NCBI GenBank assembly: GCA_003254925.1
Contig: QANZ01009716.1
Span: forward strand, 156,568 to 220,567
DNA from: Chamaecrista fasciculata
Taxonomy: Eukaryota > Streptophyta > Magnoliopsida > Fabales > Fabaceae
DNA: 64,000 nucleotides
Direction: 5' to 3'
A program made the position numbers and the translations under genes. Position 1 is the stretch's first letter, and each line of letters opens with the position of its first letter. The notes under the pieces are model-generated. The model saw only the letters and a list, made by a program, of their open reading frames with translations, did no database searches and was not told where the DNA came from. This document shows positions 1 to 11,228 of this stretch, one piece after another.

Positions 1-504
1 ATTCATTCCAGACTTTTGTATTGATGTATCATAAGAAATTAAAATATTTTCTGTAAACATCTCATCTCTTTCAAAAACCTTTCTAATATATATTATTCTT
101 TGGTAGCAAAATGTAACGTTTTGTAAATTTTCACATTTGTCGCAAGATGTTGACACTACTACTAGGGCTGATTTTGTTAATTGTGCTTAGCCACCCACCA
201 TAACCGCTTTTTAGCAACACTTCCAAGCAAAAGGCGACGGAATCAAGAAGAACACAAACTTTAATTCAACGCAGAACTGCCAAACCATATAAATGAATAA
301 AATAGGAGAAGAAGCAAATGCAACATTTCAATGCAGAAACCAAGAAAAAGGATGGTTCCTCATCCTCTTCATTGGAGGGAGCAGCAACTCTTCATTTCGT
401 TTTCAATTTTTCTTTTATTTTTTTGCATCATCTCCAAGCCTCATGCATCTTTGTATTACTAAAATTTTTCTCATGGAATTCAATACTCAGCTCAGTATCG
501 CACA

Positions 505-1051
505 TAGGGATGATTAAAATACTCAAATTTGATGGACCCTGAAGTCTTATCCTGTGGGTTTGGATTTGGGTCTAGGTATGGTGATACCTTACTCGTATCC
601 TACTTATATTCTATCAATAATAATAAATATTAATTTTTATATAGGTAGGATACGAGTAGGGTATCACCATACCTAGACCCAGACCTAGGATATAAATATT
701 TAATATTTTTTCAATAAAAATGTTAAATTAATATTTAATAATTATGAAATATTCTACTCGTATTCAATAAAAAATATTAAATATTTCATAAATATTAAAA
801 TATTTTATTAATGTATTCTTATTTATGATTTATTTTTTTTATTTTTAGTAATTATAGAAGTGAAAAATTAAATGAAATTAAGTTTTATATCAATAAAAAA
901 TAATTCATTTTAAAATTTTTTCGAGTCCGGGTATGGGGATTAGACTACCTAGCGGGCATGAGAATGAAGATTATTTTAATACCTGCTCATATCCGGGTCT
1001 AGATCCGAGGATCATAGCACCCTACCCATACCCTATCCATGAGCATCCCTA
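505..1051. mobile_element. MITE with TAGGGATG/CATCCCTA ends
   Basis: The element starts TAGGGATG and ends CATCCCTA. Inside the ends are complementary 'GGGTATGG'-type and 'CCATACCC'-type segments, as in common plant non-autonomous DNA elements. It has no coding capacity. A second copy lies at the equivalent place in the other unit (11734-12284), so it inserted before the unit duplicated. A clear target-site duplication was not found. Confidence 0.55.
569..686. repeat. Long near-perfect hairpin inside the MITE
   Basis: Two arms of roughly 40 nt, one reading from 'gggtctaggtatggtgata' and the other reading to its reverse complement 'tatcaccatacctagaccc', surround an AT-rich loop of about 30 nt. 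The same hairpin is present in the sister copy near 11797-11905. Confidence 0.7.
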
Positions 1052-1799
1052 AAAAAACAACAGAGAAAGAGAAACGGAGAGAGTGGAGCAACAAAAATGG
1101 GAACAAAGAAAAAATTAGTAAGAACAGAAAGAAAAATTTGATTCTTAATAGTTGTGGTTTTGACTTTTGTGATTATTACAGACCGAACCAAATATCAGCT
1201 GCTTTCAATCCAATTAGTTGAACCGGCTGGTTTGGTTCGATTTTTAGCTCACTTAGCAAAAAAAAAAAAAAACAATCCATTTCTTAACAGCTATAAGAGA
1301 GAAGAACATGATGCCTGCCCCTTTAAAATTGATTATAAGAAACAATATGTTTGAATTTTAAAAATCATTTATATATACATAAGGCTTGCTCAGTTTCTCT
1401 AGAGTATATATATCACTTAAGAAATTCTTTTTACTTTCAACTTTCATGAATCTAACAACAAAATTAATTCCTTCACTATAACTTCTATTCAAAAGTACTT
1501 GTTTTTAAGAAGATCACAAACTCAATAATCTCAATTAATTAGTTAGACTTATCACCAAACATCCACTTTAACAAGATCTAAGCTCACAATATACCTCATC
1601 ATCACACAAATTTCTCAAATTTTAAATTATGAAACTTCAAGCTAGGCATGATATATATTGGAGCTAATAATTTATTAGGGAGCTTGACAACAACATTACA
1701 AGGAATAGGAAATGTTTGAACAAAGTTTTAGATAAAAGACAACTTAACAAATACAGGATTAACCAAGAGTCCAAGACAACATAAATATACCATGGCTAA

Positions 1800-2269
1800 C
1801 TAATCAGGGAGTAACTTAAACGAGAGGCCAGACCCACCTAACTTTTCTTGAATAACATTAGATAATTTATCTACCATTGAAGGAGACAAGTGATTAACCC
1901 AATCTCCAATTTCACCTTTCCTAAAGAAATGCTTGTTCTCAGCAATGCCCAAGTAGTTCCCACTCTTGTTCACCTCCAACTCCTTCATCTTATTCAAGCT
2001 ACACAATTGAATGATGTCTTCAATCACACTATTATTCTTTTCCTCTGAGCTAAAAGGACAATCCAAGAATTCTGCCATTCTTTTCACATGAAATTTAGTG
2101 TCTTCTTTCAAGTCCTCATACTTCAAGAACATAACCTTGTTGGGTGTGTTCTTGCTTTCATTCCAATAACCCAACATATGGCTCCAAAATGGACCGAGCG
2201 GGATTATTCCCTTGCAAAAATCCTCAAGGTGTTGTTCAATTGTTGCTATTGGGGATGATGATGATTTTG
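1800..2269 (-). pseudogene. Sulfotransferase, 3' part only, cut at a single N
   Basis: The C-terminal ~155 residues of a cytosolic SOT are open here, with the conserved [11 protein letters not shown] segment, the [20 protein letters not shown] block and the [21 protein letters not shown]-binding region, ending at the same stop as the intact gene at 13004. The frame is still open when it reaches the N at 2270. Beyond that point the sequence switches to a plus-strand copy of the 22.9-24.35 kb region. The N-terminal half, with the PKSGTTW loop and catalytic His, is therefore absent. Either this is a true 5' truncation or the assembly has replaced the 5' half. I favour the second because of the Ns. 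Confidence 0.85.
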
Positions 2270-2270
2270 N

Positions 2271-3712
2271 GCCCGTGCAAATGCACGGGTCTCAAACTAG
2301 TTTATTATTTATTGTGAGGTTACATAAGTAAGAATGCACAATGGCTGCAACATATACATACATACATATTTATTTTATTTTATAGTTCTAAAATTTACTG
2401 TTGCTACAGCTAGCTAGCTCCATTAATGGCTGCAACATCGTCTATATCAACCTTGGAGGATGCTCTTACTGTAGAAGAAAAGAATTTTAGCCCACAAGTT
2501 AAGATTCTCATTCTTTCTCTTCCTAGAGAGATGCTTTGGTCGACCACCCGTTTTCATGTATTACTTTTCCAAAACTTTTGGTGCCCTTCAGTTAATCTCC
2601 AACCTTTAACCTACTTTCAGCAACACTATCAAGCAAAAGGTGACGAAATTATCGTTGCCACTGTTCCAAAATCAGGCACCACTTGGATGAAAGCCCTAGC
2701 TTTTGCCATCACAAAACGTCACCATTTCACACCTTCCCACCACAACAAAAACCATCCTTTACTTCATTCCAACCCTCATACTCTTGTGCCTTTCGTTGAA
2801 ATCAACCTCTATGGAGATAATCATAATGACCAAAACCCCAATATTAATCTTCCAGATGATGATGAGCCAAGACTTTTTAGTACCCACATTCCTTATGCTT
2901 CGTTGCCACCTTCTATCAAAAGCTCCAATTGCAAGATAATCTATGTATGTCGCAACCCTTTTGATAATTTTGTCTCCCTTTGGTTTCACGCTTTGAGGTC
3001 TAAGGAAAACCAATTATCAACTACATTTGAAGAAGCACTAGAAAAGTACTGCAAGGGAATCACTTGGTGTGGTCCATTTTGGAGCCATATGCTGGGTTAT
3101 TGGAAGCAAAGCAATGACACACCCAACAAGGTTATGTTCTTGCATTATGAGGACTTGAAAGAAGAAACCAAATTTCATGTGTGAAAAGAATTGTAGAATT
3201 CTTGGATTGTCCTTTTAGCTTAGAGGAAGAGAGTAATGGTGTGATTGAAGACATCATTCAACTTTGTAGCTTGCAGAAAATGAAGGAATTGGAGGTGAAC
3301 AAGAGTGGGAAATTCTTGGATCTATCTGAGAATAAGTGTTTCTTTAGGAAGGGTGAAATAGGAGATTGGGTTAATTACTTATCTCCTTTAATGGTAAAAA
3401 AACTATCTAATGTTGTTGAAGAAGAGTTAAGTGGGTCTGGTCTCTCTTTCAAACTCATGCCTAGTTCAAATTTTGATATCGTTATATGTAATAAATTAGA
3501 TATATGCAATCCGACATCATTTTGATGTCGAATTGTCTTGTTGTTTCATAGTATTCTCTGGTGCTGAGAACATACATTAGGTTCTGCAATCCCATGTTAT
3601 AAATGAGCTTTAAGTTTTTCGCTTTGTGACTTTGTGGTGGAACAAGTGAGCTAGTGTGACCGCTTTTATTTGATGAATTTCATTTTCATAAAAAAATCCT
3701 TTAATTATNGGA
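2271..3712 (+). repeat. 1.44-kb block identical to 22909-24350
   Basis: The block matches 22909-24350 at a constant offset of 20638, and I saw no difference. It begins inside the terminal hairpin of the Helitron that ends at 22938, so it includes only the last ~30 nt of that element. Single Ns sit at both of its borders (2270 and 3709). To either side the sequence belongs to the 11-16 kb-type unit. This looks like a contig fragment placed twice rather than a natural gene duplication. Confidence 0.9.
2426..3525 (+). pseudogene. Frameshifted sulfotransferase (same sequence as 23064-24163)
   Basis: This SOT of the 'SSISTLEDALTVEEKN' subgroup is open for 252 codons, with PKSGTTW, THIPYASLP and CRNPFDNFVS all present. 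An extra TG in 'catgtgtgaaaaga' then creates an immediate stop. The rest continues in another frame from 3181 ([25 protein letters not shown]). The normal stop is also lost by a one-base change of length after FKLMP, which adds about 26 foreign residues. Both lesions are identical in the 23 kb copy. It lies inside the duplicated block bounded by Ns, so it may not be a separate gene. Confidence 0.9.
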
Positions 3713-4123
3713 GAGGCAACCCAAAGCATCTAACAAGTGTTTAAGCAAAGTAGCCAGCACAATTCCTATTTGTTCTACATGACTAATAATTAAGAGGATG
3801 GAGGAATGCATGCAAGATTATCTCACCAATTAGAAGTAATTTGATTTGAACCCTCCTCTTCAAAGAACACTCAAATCAGCCACCAAAAGATTCATAAAAT
3901 GATACAGAAAATGGAGAATGATGAATGGAGTGGACAATATTGAAGGAGATGAATGGAGGGTATGATGTAGAAATGAAGATAAGGGTTTTGTTTGAAGAAG
4001 AGGAATAGGTGTAGTGACAGGGGAAGAGATAAGAGAAAATGGGATGCTCAAATCAGATGTTTTTCTTTTTTGTGGTAGTTTTGTAACTTTGGACGTTTGA
4101 GGTTTCTGTCAGATTTTTTTTTT

Positions 4124-4475
4124 TGTTGCAAAAGTGCTAATTTCATCCCCAACCTATTTTTATTGTCAATTTCATTGCCAATGTTTTATATTTTGGTTAA
4201 ATTTATCTTTTGTTTTTACTTTAGGCAAATATTATTGATAGAATCTAAGTAACTAATGGTATATAATGTAAAATTGATAGAAAAATAAACTCAAATTCTA
4301 ACGCAGATTGAAAAACAAAATGCAGACTGTCATTAATTTATTGAAAGAATATATTCAAAAGATAAAATTGACTAAAATGTAAAACATTAGGGATGAAATT
4401 GACAACAAAAAACGATTGGAGACGAAATTGATAGTTGGTGTAAAGTTTGAAGACGAAATTAATACTCTTGCCTTT
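4124..4475. mobile_element. MITE, 'kgcaaaagtgctaat' family
   Basis: The ends are inverted ('gcaaaagtgctaatttcatc' near the left, 'gaaattaatactcttgcc' at the right). The interior resembles 14513-14857 (the sister unit) and an independent copy at about 57087-57416. It does not code. The independent location at 57 kb shows that it is a mobile family and not simply part of the SOT unit. Confidence 0.55.
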
Positions 4476-5449
4476 TTATTTTAGTATTTCATAAATTGTA
4501 GATTTTGGTAAAAACTTATTTTATGATAATTTAGGAATAAAAATGCGTGAGATTAAAAACTTTTTGGTTTGATTTTGGTCCTTAAAAAATAAAAATATTT
4601 GAGTTGAGGATTCAAGACGGATAAAATTTTGCACCTAGTATAATTTTAATTTCAGAAAAATTCTAAAAGTTAACTAGTAACTAAAGTCATTTTTCAGATA
4701 AATGTATGACTAATTTTATATTTTTATTTCTTAAATTTTGCTCAAATTAAATTCCTAAATAAATCAAAATTTAATACGTTAATTATGCTAATTAATTCAC
4801 TCAAAAAAAAGTCTCAATTTAATCTATTTAATTCATTCAAAAAAAATCTTATTATCAATCGTACTTCAACACCTTATTTTAATTATTCTCTAGTATTTCT
4901 TTTGGCCCGAATTTATCCTCTAGTTATCTTATAATATTCTAATAACTCTAAAATCCAAGTCATTACAATTTTTGCATTTATCATTATAATTTTTCTTTTT
5001 AAAAGTAATTTATTTACTAATTTAAATAGAAAAGAATACTTTATTTACTTAATTATGTAAAATAGTTTAATATATAACACTTTTTAATAATTCATTAATT
5101 TAAAATATCAAAAATAATATTTTAAACTAAAATAAAATTTTAGGTCACTCTTTGACAAGTTAATAATTTCTATAAATAAGTTAATCACAAGTTTATGTTT
5201 AATATTGATTACTCAAAATTAGGGCCATTACACTTAAAGGGAAAATATAATTCTATTATTTCTTTAATATATCTTTAGTAAAAATTGAATCGACGAGACA
5301 ACAATTAAGATTCAATAATTTGATTGAAATTGATTTAAGATTTAAACAATATAAGAATTCTGAAGTGCATTATTGCTTCTTTAAAATTTTGAAATAAATT
5401 TATATTTTCAAAATAAAAATTTGAGTGTAATTAATACACCTTAACAAGT

Positions 5450-5476
5450 GCCCTAAGGGCACTCGTTAGCATTACC
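5450..5476. repeat. Palindromic 'aacaagtgccctaagggcac' motif
   Basis: A compact inverted repeat centred on 'gtgccctaagggcac'. Variants occur at about 15785-15812 and 19686-19712. They look like one short structural motif of a dispersed element, possibly a transposon end. Confidence 0.45.
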
Positions 5477-5870
5477 TTAAAAATATTTCATTAATAATTC
5501 ATTCATTAATTATTTGAAGAAAATTTGGAAGTCATACATCAAGATTTGGACAATATATATATTATATAGTTGCTACTGCTGAAAGAAAAAATAGTATTCA
5601 AAGTGTTTTTAAATAGAATTCACAACAAAATTAAAGTTTAAAAATTGTAGATTCTAAGATCTTCCAAAAGTAAAACTTCAAGATAATTTTTTTGTCATTG
5701 GAAATGACGTGACCTTTCATAAAAAAGTAAAGGCAGCTGATTTTTCATTAATTTTTTTTTTTTGCGGGGTGAGAAAAAGGTAAAAGCCAATAAAGTACGA
5801 CAACTTCAGACTTTACACTGCTACGGAAACCAATAAAATATTTAGTCAACATTTGAGAATCTATCAATAG

Positions 5871-6269
5871 GGATAATTATCCTAACAAAGTATAAATTAT
5901 TGAATTATTCCCAAATCTCAACCCCTAGGTGGTTTCAAATAGTTAAATATGTGACATTTAACGTATTATATGTGCACTTAATGGTCAGGTTATTAGTGTT
6001 AGATAACGGAGATAGGTTACATGGACTAACGAGTTACATTTCTAATAATTAAAATAAAATAATTAAAAATGTATAAAATATAATAAAATACTTATATTAT
6101 AAGGTATTGGATACCGGGTACCCTAACTATCTGTTCATTTCGGATGGATATCAGATAGTTGAAGTAATATCCATATCCACCCGATATCCGATAATTTTTT
6201 AATTTTTACTACCGGTACCATATCTAAAATTAGGTATCCAACGAATATCAAATATTTTTTACGAGTGAA
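5871..6269. other. AT-rich spacer, no gene seen
   Basis: The sequence includes 'ggataccgggtaccctaactatctgttcatttcgg', related to stretches near 40190-40420 and 47690-47850, which marks it as a dispersed repeat. Nothing codes. Confidence 0.5.
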
Positions 6270-6860
6270 TTTAGACGCCCAAATTGTCATCCTTGATCTC
6301 AACCCCACAACCACCACTACACAACCACAACCCCACAACCACAATAATTGTCAATGTGTCAGTGTTCATGTCATCTTTGGTGTATTCAACCCCACAACCA
6401 CAATAATTATCAATGTGTCAGTGTTATTGTTTGTATTTCATAGAATTTACTGAGGCCAAGCACATGTTTTTAAATTCAATGAATATCTATATAATTGATC
6501 AAAAGAAAAAAAAAACTATTTTAAAAAATATTTAGAAATTTTCTATTACCAAGATTTTCACATAGACCTACGATATACAAGGCTTAAATTCATGACCTCA
6601 TAATAAGGGCGGTCCCGGCACACAATCTTCCACTAGGTGAGATCTAGGGACAATTAAGATATACAGAGTCTTACCCCTACTTTGCAAATTTTCAGGATTT
6701 GAACCCTTTTCCTCTTGATCACTAGGAAGCAACTTTACCATTGCGTCAAAGTTCACCCTCAATTTCATGACCTTGTACGTAAATTCTAAAAAAAGTTTTT
6801 TAGTTGTCAAAAGAAGAATTGTCAAACCTTCACCAAAACTTTAAGTTCTAAGCCAAGGTT
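6270..6860. repeat. Block duplicated at about 9930-10425
   Basis: Both copies start with a local 'ccccacaaccacaataatt' repeat, run through 'tgaggccaagcacatgtttt', and end with a minus-strand SINE. The shared order shows that the whole block was duplicated after the SINE inserted. Confidence 0.75.
6601..6760 (-). mobile_element. tRNA-derived SINE, Au-like
   Basis: On the minus strand it begins 'gagggtgaactttgacgc', has an A-box-like start, a B box 'gggttcaaatcctg' (plus-strand 6694-6706), the 'ttgcaaagtaggggtaag' body and a 'gccgggaccgccctta' end. This is the order found in the Au family of plant SINEs. It is diverged, and its sister copy is 10229-10395. Confidence 0.75.
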
Positions 6861-7285
6861 CGTTAAACCAATAACTTATATTAGTAGCCTAGTAATACCT
6901 TTTTAAAGCATTTATTTGGGCAGTGGAAATCTTCATTTGCATTGAAACTCCAATTTATACTATTTCACAAGTTCAAAAAAATCATCAACTTCAAAATTGA
7001 TTAAGAAACAATATGTTTGAATTTTAGAAATCATTTATATATATATAAGACTTGTTCAGTTACGTTGCTCTAGAGTATATATGTATATATATTCCTCACT
7101 TAAGAAATCCCTTCTCGATTCAACTTTCATACAACAAAATTTATTCATCAATCACTATAACTTCACTTCACAAGTTTTTTTTAAGAAAATCACAAACTCA
7201 ATAATATCAATTAATTAGTTATACATCATCACCGAACATCCACTTTAACAAGATCTAAGCTCACAACACCTCATCGCACAAATTA

Positions 7286-8134
7286 CTAAGGGTGGAATTT
7301 AAATGATAGGCCAGATCCACCTAACTTTTCTTGAATAACATTAGATAATTTCTCTACCATTGAAAGAGATAAGTGATTAACCCAATCTCCTATTTCACCC
7401 TTCCTAAAGAAATACTTTTTTTCAACCATGCCGAAGAATTTTTCATTCTTGTTGACCTCCAATTCTTTCATCTTCTCCAAGCTACACAGTCGAATGATGT
7501 CTTCAATCACACCATTACTCGTCTCCTCTGAGCTAAAGGGACAATCCAAGAATTCTGCCATTCTTTTCACATGAAGTTTGGTGTCTTCTTTCAAGTCCTC
7601 ATAGCTCAAGAACATAACCTTATTGGGTGTGTCCTTGCTTTCATTCCAATAACCCAACATATGGCTCCAAAATGGACCCAACGGACTTACTCCCCTAGAG
7701 TATTTTTCAAAGGCCTCTTCAAGTGTTAATGTAGTAGTATTAATTCTTTTCAATTGGAAATGCCAAAGGGAGACAAAATTATCAAAAGGGTTGCGACATA
7801 AATAGATTATCTTGCAATTGGAACTCTTGATTGAAGGTGGCAAGGATGGAAAAGGAATGTGAGTACCAAAAATTCTTGGCTCAGAAAAATTGGAGATATT
7901 TTGGTCACATAATGATGATGATCCATAGAGGTTCATCTCAAAGAAGGGCACAAGTGTGTGAGGATTAGAATGAAGTAAAGGATGGTTATGGTTGTGAAGT
8001 GAGGGATCAAAACGGTGGCGTTTTGCGATGGCAAAAGCTTAGGCTTTCACCCAAATGGTGCCTGATTTTGGAAGAGTGGCGATGATAATATCGTTGCCTT
8101 TTGCTTGGAAGTGTTGCCGAAAAGAAATTATGGT
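7286..8134 (-). pseudogene. Sulfotransferase, 5'-truncated, premature stop
   Basis: The C-terminal 221 residues are open and contain [32 protein letters not shown] and [13 protein letters not shown]. Upstream the homology continues through PKSGTIW but meets an in-frame TAA (8039-8041) in place of the Leu/Ala after 'VKA'. Homology ends abruptly at about 8134, so the first ~60 residues are missing. The P-loop motif reads PKSGTIW instead of PKSGTTW. With no N-terminus and no start it cannot make a normal enzyme. The adjoining upstream DNA is repeat (8219-8342). Confidence 0.92.
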
Positions 8135-8218
8135 TTGGAGCAGTGACAGAGATTTATATGAAATCTGATCAAAATCGAGCTCAAATCGTGCAAAAATGGT
8201 GTTTGTTTTTGTGGATGA

Positions 8219-8342
8219 TTGAAATTGGGGGCATAATTGAAACTAACGTTTCACATTGGGGGCACAACTGACACAAATGAAACGTTAGGGGCATAACTGA
8301 AAATCACCGCAAACGTTAGGGGCACGAAAGGGTGTTTTGCCA
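8219..8342. repeat. Terminal repeat of a 'GGGTGTTTTGCC' element
   Basis: It ends 'cacgaaagggtgttttgcc' and holds repeats of 'aacgttaggggcataactg'. The reverse complement of the same end starts at 10435. The two ends point away from each other, so they belong to separate, broken copies. This copy abuts the truncated SOT and may have caused the loss of its 5' end. Confidence 0.5.
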
Positions 8343-8710
8343 TTATTTTAAAGATATACGTAATTTTTTTATTGATTGTTCATCATAAAGTTTTTTTTTA
8401 ACAGCATCATGTCAAATTATATTATTGAAAAATTAAACGGTAGTTACAATCGATCAGATAACTACAATATAACAATACAAAAGAAGAACAATTTCTAAAC
8501 ATTGTTGAGTTTGAAAAACAAATTAAAGTACAACGAATTTATTATCTCTAGGATGAAAATCATCACCAATTTTGGTATTGCCAACAAAATGTTTACCATG
8601 AAATAACTCTTTGCATATCAGAAAAGTAGTGTTCCTCCCAAATGTAGATGTCACAGACTTCTCCATTAATTTGTGAAAATATTGAATGCTTTCCGGCATA
8701 TATAGTTATA

Positions 8711-9070
8711 CTAGGGGCTTGGCGTGCCCTAACGGGCACGCCAATATGCATGTAACGTTTGAATTGATTTAAAGTTGAAGATTATATTAAATTTTTATAT
8801 TGATAAAAGAGTAAGTTTGGGACCAATTTGAGAAATTATAAAATATTTAGGACCAATTTGAAATTACCTCATATGGGGAGAGTGAGTGGGGAGAGAGTGG
8901 TGGCATTTTTAATTTTTAATTGTTTTTTGCATTTTTTTAATTCATTTATTTTTTTAAAGAAGTGGGGAGAGTGAGTGGAAGAGAGTGGGTGATTTTTTTT
9001 TCTTTTTTAATTTTTTAATTTACTATTTTTGACCAACCATAAGAGGTGGAGCCATATAATATAGTATAGA
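8711..9070 (-). mobile_element. Short non-autonomous Helitron
   Basis: Read on the minus strand it starts TC (TCTATACTATATTATATGG) after a host A. It ends with the hairpin GGCGTGCCC-gttag-GGGCACGCC, a short spacer and CTAG followed by a host T. These are the classic Helitron termini and the A|T target. It is 360 bp long and does not code. Confidence 0.75.
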
Positions 9071-9693
9071 TATACTAAGATGTGAGTCAAGATCTAGTGT
9101 TGGAATAGAATCTCCCACAGAAAAATTAGTACCAGAAATAGATTTGGACAAAATCATCACAAAGTTTGAGGACTTGATATCTGATTTATTCAAATAAAAA
9201 AAACATAAATGAAGAGAAAAATAAGAAGGAATTGCAATTAGTACAATCTCTCCCTAAGATTAAAAGAAAATGAAGAAGAAGACTAAAAAAGAAAACCAAA
9301 ACAAAAAACCACTGAGAAAGAGAAGACGGTTACTGGACGAGAAGTTTTTTACGGTTTAAAGTGGTGATGAATCATAATAATTATAATTTTAATGTTTGAT
9401 ATAACAGTGAATTTTTTAAAATTAACAAGTAGAAGTACTTGGTCTAAATAATTTTACTTAAACTTAATTTGGTCTCTATTCTTTAATTGTATGTAATTTA
9501 ATTATTATAATTTTAATTGAATAACATTATATTTTTTTCTTGTCAATTTACTTATTTATCTTTATAAATTTTCTTATTTCGTTACAAGACACTTTTAAAT
9601 AAGAAATAATAAGTAATCCAGATACAACCTTTTAAAATAAATTATATATTTAGAATATCATGAGTTGGATTCGATTATATATTTAGAATATAT
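9071..9693. other. AT-rich spacer, no gene seen
   Basis: Homopolymer-rich, low-complexity DNA with no open frame of note and no recognisable repeat ends. Confidence 0.5.
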
Positions 9694-9849
9694 TATGGGT
9701 TGATAGGGGAGAATCCAACCCTTATCTCTGGGTAGAGAGAGAAGGAGTTTCTTGCATTCTGGTCTTAGGTTTTTCTCTATTTCGTCAAATCCATCCCTAA
9801 TTGATGATTGACTCTTTGTGGAGGGGTGGGGGCTAGATTTTTCCTCCAT
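9694..9849 (-). pseudogene. N-terminal fragment of a divergent sulfotransferase
   Basis: Starting at an ATG (9849), about 52 codons resemble a plant SOT N-terminus: an acidic leader, then DGFDEIEKNLRPECKKLLLSLPRDKGW followed by a tyrosine-rich stretch. The 'ECKKLLLSLPRDKGW' wording differs from every other SOT here, which have 'SPE(T/L)(K/R)N', so it represents another subfamily. Homology stops before the 'FWC' region. The repeat block with 'ccacaaccccacaacc' lies directly upstream. Confidence 0.65.
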
Positions 9850-10228
9850 TATTGGGTTGGATTTGGAGGAAGCACTCACGAGGTAACAAACTAAAATTTT
9901 GGCAAAAATATCATTTTTGTCCCAACCACAACCACACATGACACAACCACAACCCCACAACCACAATAATTGTCAATGTGTCAATATTCAACCCCACAAC
10001 CACAATAATTATCATTGTGTCAGTGTTCATGTTATTTAAGGTGTCAGTGTTATTGTTTGTACTTCATAGGAATTTATTGAGGCCAAGCACATGTTTTTAA
10101 ATTCAATAAATATCTATATAATTGATCAAAAGAAAAAAAAAACTATTTTTAAAAATATTTAGAAATTTTCTATTACCAAGATTTTCACATAGACGTATGA
10201 TATACAAGGCTTAAATTGATGACCTTAT

Positions 10229-10395
10229 AATAAGGGCGGCCCCAATGCACAAAGTTTCCACTAGGTGGCATCTCGGAGGATCAAGATGTATGTAGCTTTA
10301 TCTTTACTTTGCAAAGAGTCAATTTTTAGGATTTGAACTATTGACCTCTTGGTTACCAGGCAACAACTTTACCGTTGCACCAAGGCTCACCCTCA
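10229..10395 (-). mobile_element. tRNA-derived SINE, Au-like, second copy
   Basis: Same family and orientation as 6601-6760 and inside the same duplicated block. The minus strand starts 'gagggtgagccttggtgc', closer to the family consensus than the first copy. The B-box region reads 'aggatttgaacta' on the plus strand. Confidence 0.75.
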
Positions 10396-10434
10396 AATTC
10401 ATGACCTTATAAATTATAAAAAAGTTTTTGGCAA

Positions 10435-10496
10435 AACACCCTTTCGTGCCCCTAACGTTTGCGGTGATTTTCAGTTATGACTCTAACGTTTCGTTT
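10435..10496. repeat. Terminal repeat of a 'GGCAAAACACCC' element
   Basis: Reverse complement of the 8281-8342 end, with one small change. It runs directly into a truncated MITE at 10497. A fragment only. Confidence 0.5.
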
Positions 10497-10773
10497 GGCA
10501 AAATTACATATTGACCCCAAAAAAATTTCAAAAAATTACAAATAGGTCCCTGGATACATATTATATAGGGACTAAAATGAAAAATTTAAAATTTTTTTGG
10601 GGTCAATATGTAATTTTTATAAAATTTATTATGGTTAAAATTACAAAATAGCTCCAAAGGGTACCAAAGTGTTAATGGAGAATACCACAGGGTACCAAAG
10701 TATCAAGTTTCAAACCACAGGGTACCAAAGTGAAATAGGGTCAAACCACAGGGTACCAAAGTATAATTTACCC
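10497..10773. mobile_element. Truncated Mutator-like MITE ('gggtaccaaagt' family)
   Basis: It matches the right two-thirds of the complete element at 33608-34037, including the central 'ggtccctggatacatatta' and the repeated 'accacagggtaccaaagt' arm ending in 'taatttaccc'. The left TIR is missing. Confidence 0.75.
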
Positions 10774-10925
10774 TAATTTTTTTGTCATTGGAAATGACGT
10801 GACCTTTCATAAAAAAGTAAAGGCAGCTGATTTTTGATATTTTTTTTTTTTGTTTTGCGGGGTGAGAAAAAGGTAAAAGCCAATAAAGTACGACAACTTC
10901 AGACTTTACACTGCTACGGGAGACA
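10774..10925. repeat. Third copy of the SOT-unit distal block
   Basis: It matches 5687-5830 and 16025-16125 ('gtcattggaaatgacgtgac', 'cagactttacactgctacgg'), but no SOT gene is attached. It marks the remains of a third unit. Confidence 0.7.
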
Positions 10926-11228
10926 ATTTTGAGCACACATATGCGGAATTATTTTTTTTATTGATTATCATATTAAAATTATAAAAATTAATTTTATATT
11001 TTGAAACTTAAGAATATGTGTCGTATAGATGTCGTACGAGTGTCAGACACGGACACATGTCTAACACGATGACACGCCTTCAAAAGAAAAAAAATATTTT
11101 TAAAAATATTCACAAATTTTTTTATTATCAATATTTTCACATACACGATATACTAGACTTAAATTCAGCACTTGTAAATTATAATTATGCTTCTTACCAA
11201 TTAAACCAGCATATTATATATATTTACA

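Larger units (their letters stand above)
1..1799. repeat. SOT downstream flank, copy 1 of a large duplicated unit
   Basis: This AT-rich stretch is near-identical to 11229-13003, with small indels. It is the 3' flank of the minus-strand SOT fragment at 1800. No gene is visible: short open frames in it are not conserved between the two copies. It contains a MITE (505-1051) and a long hairpin (569-686). The window begins inside the duplicated unit, so the left boundary of the duplication is not seen. Confidence 0.85.
3713..5870. repeat. SOT upstream flank, copy 1 (matches about 14122-16130)
   Basis: This is AT-rich non-coding DNA colinear with 14122-16130. It holds a MITE (4124-4475), a palindromic motif (about 5450-5476) and a conserved terminal block from 'tttttttgtcattggaaatg' onward (5687-5830). 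That block occurs again at 10774-10925 and about 16025-16125. No coding sequence is supported. Confidence 0.8.

Noticed and set aside
11000-11075. 'gtgtcgtatagatgtcgtac' tract as a regulatory repeat
   Set aside because: It resembles a common dispersed plant repeat edge. No pairing end or function is visible.
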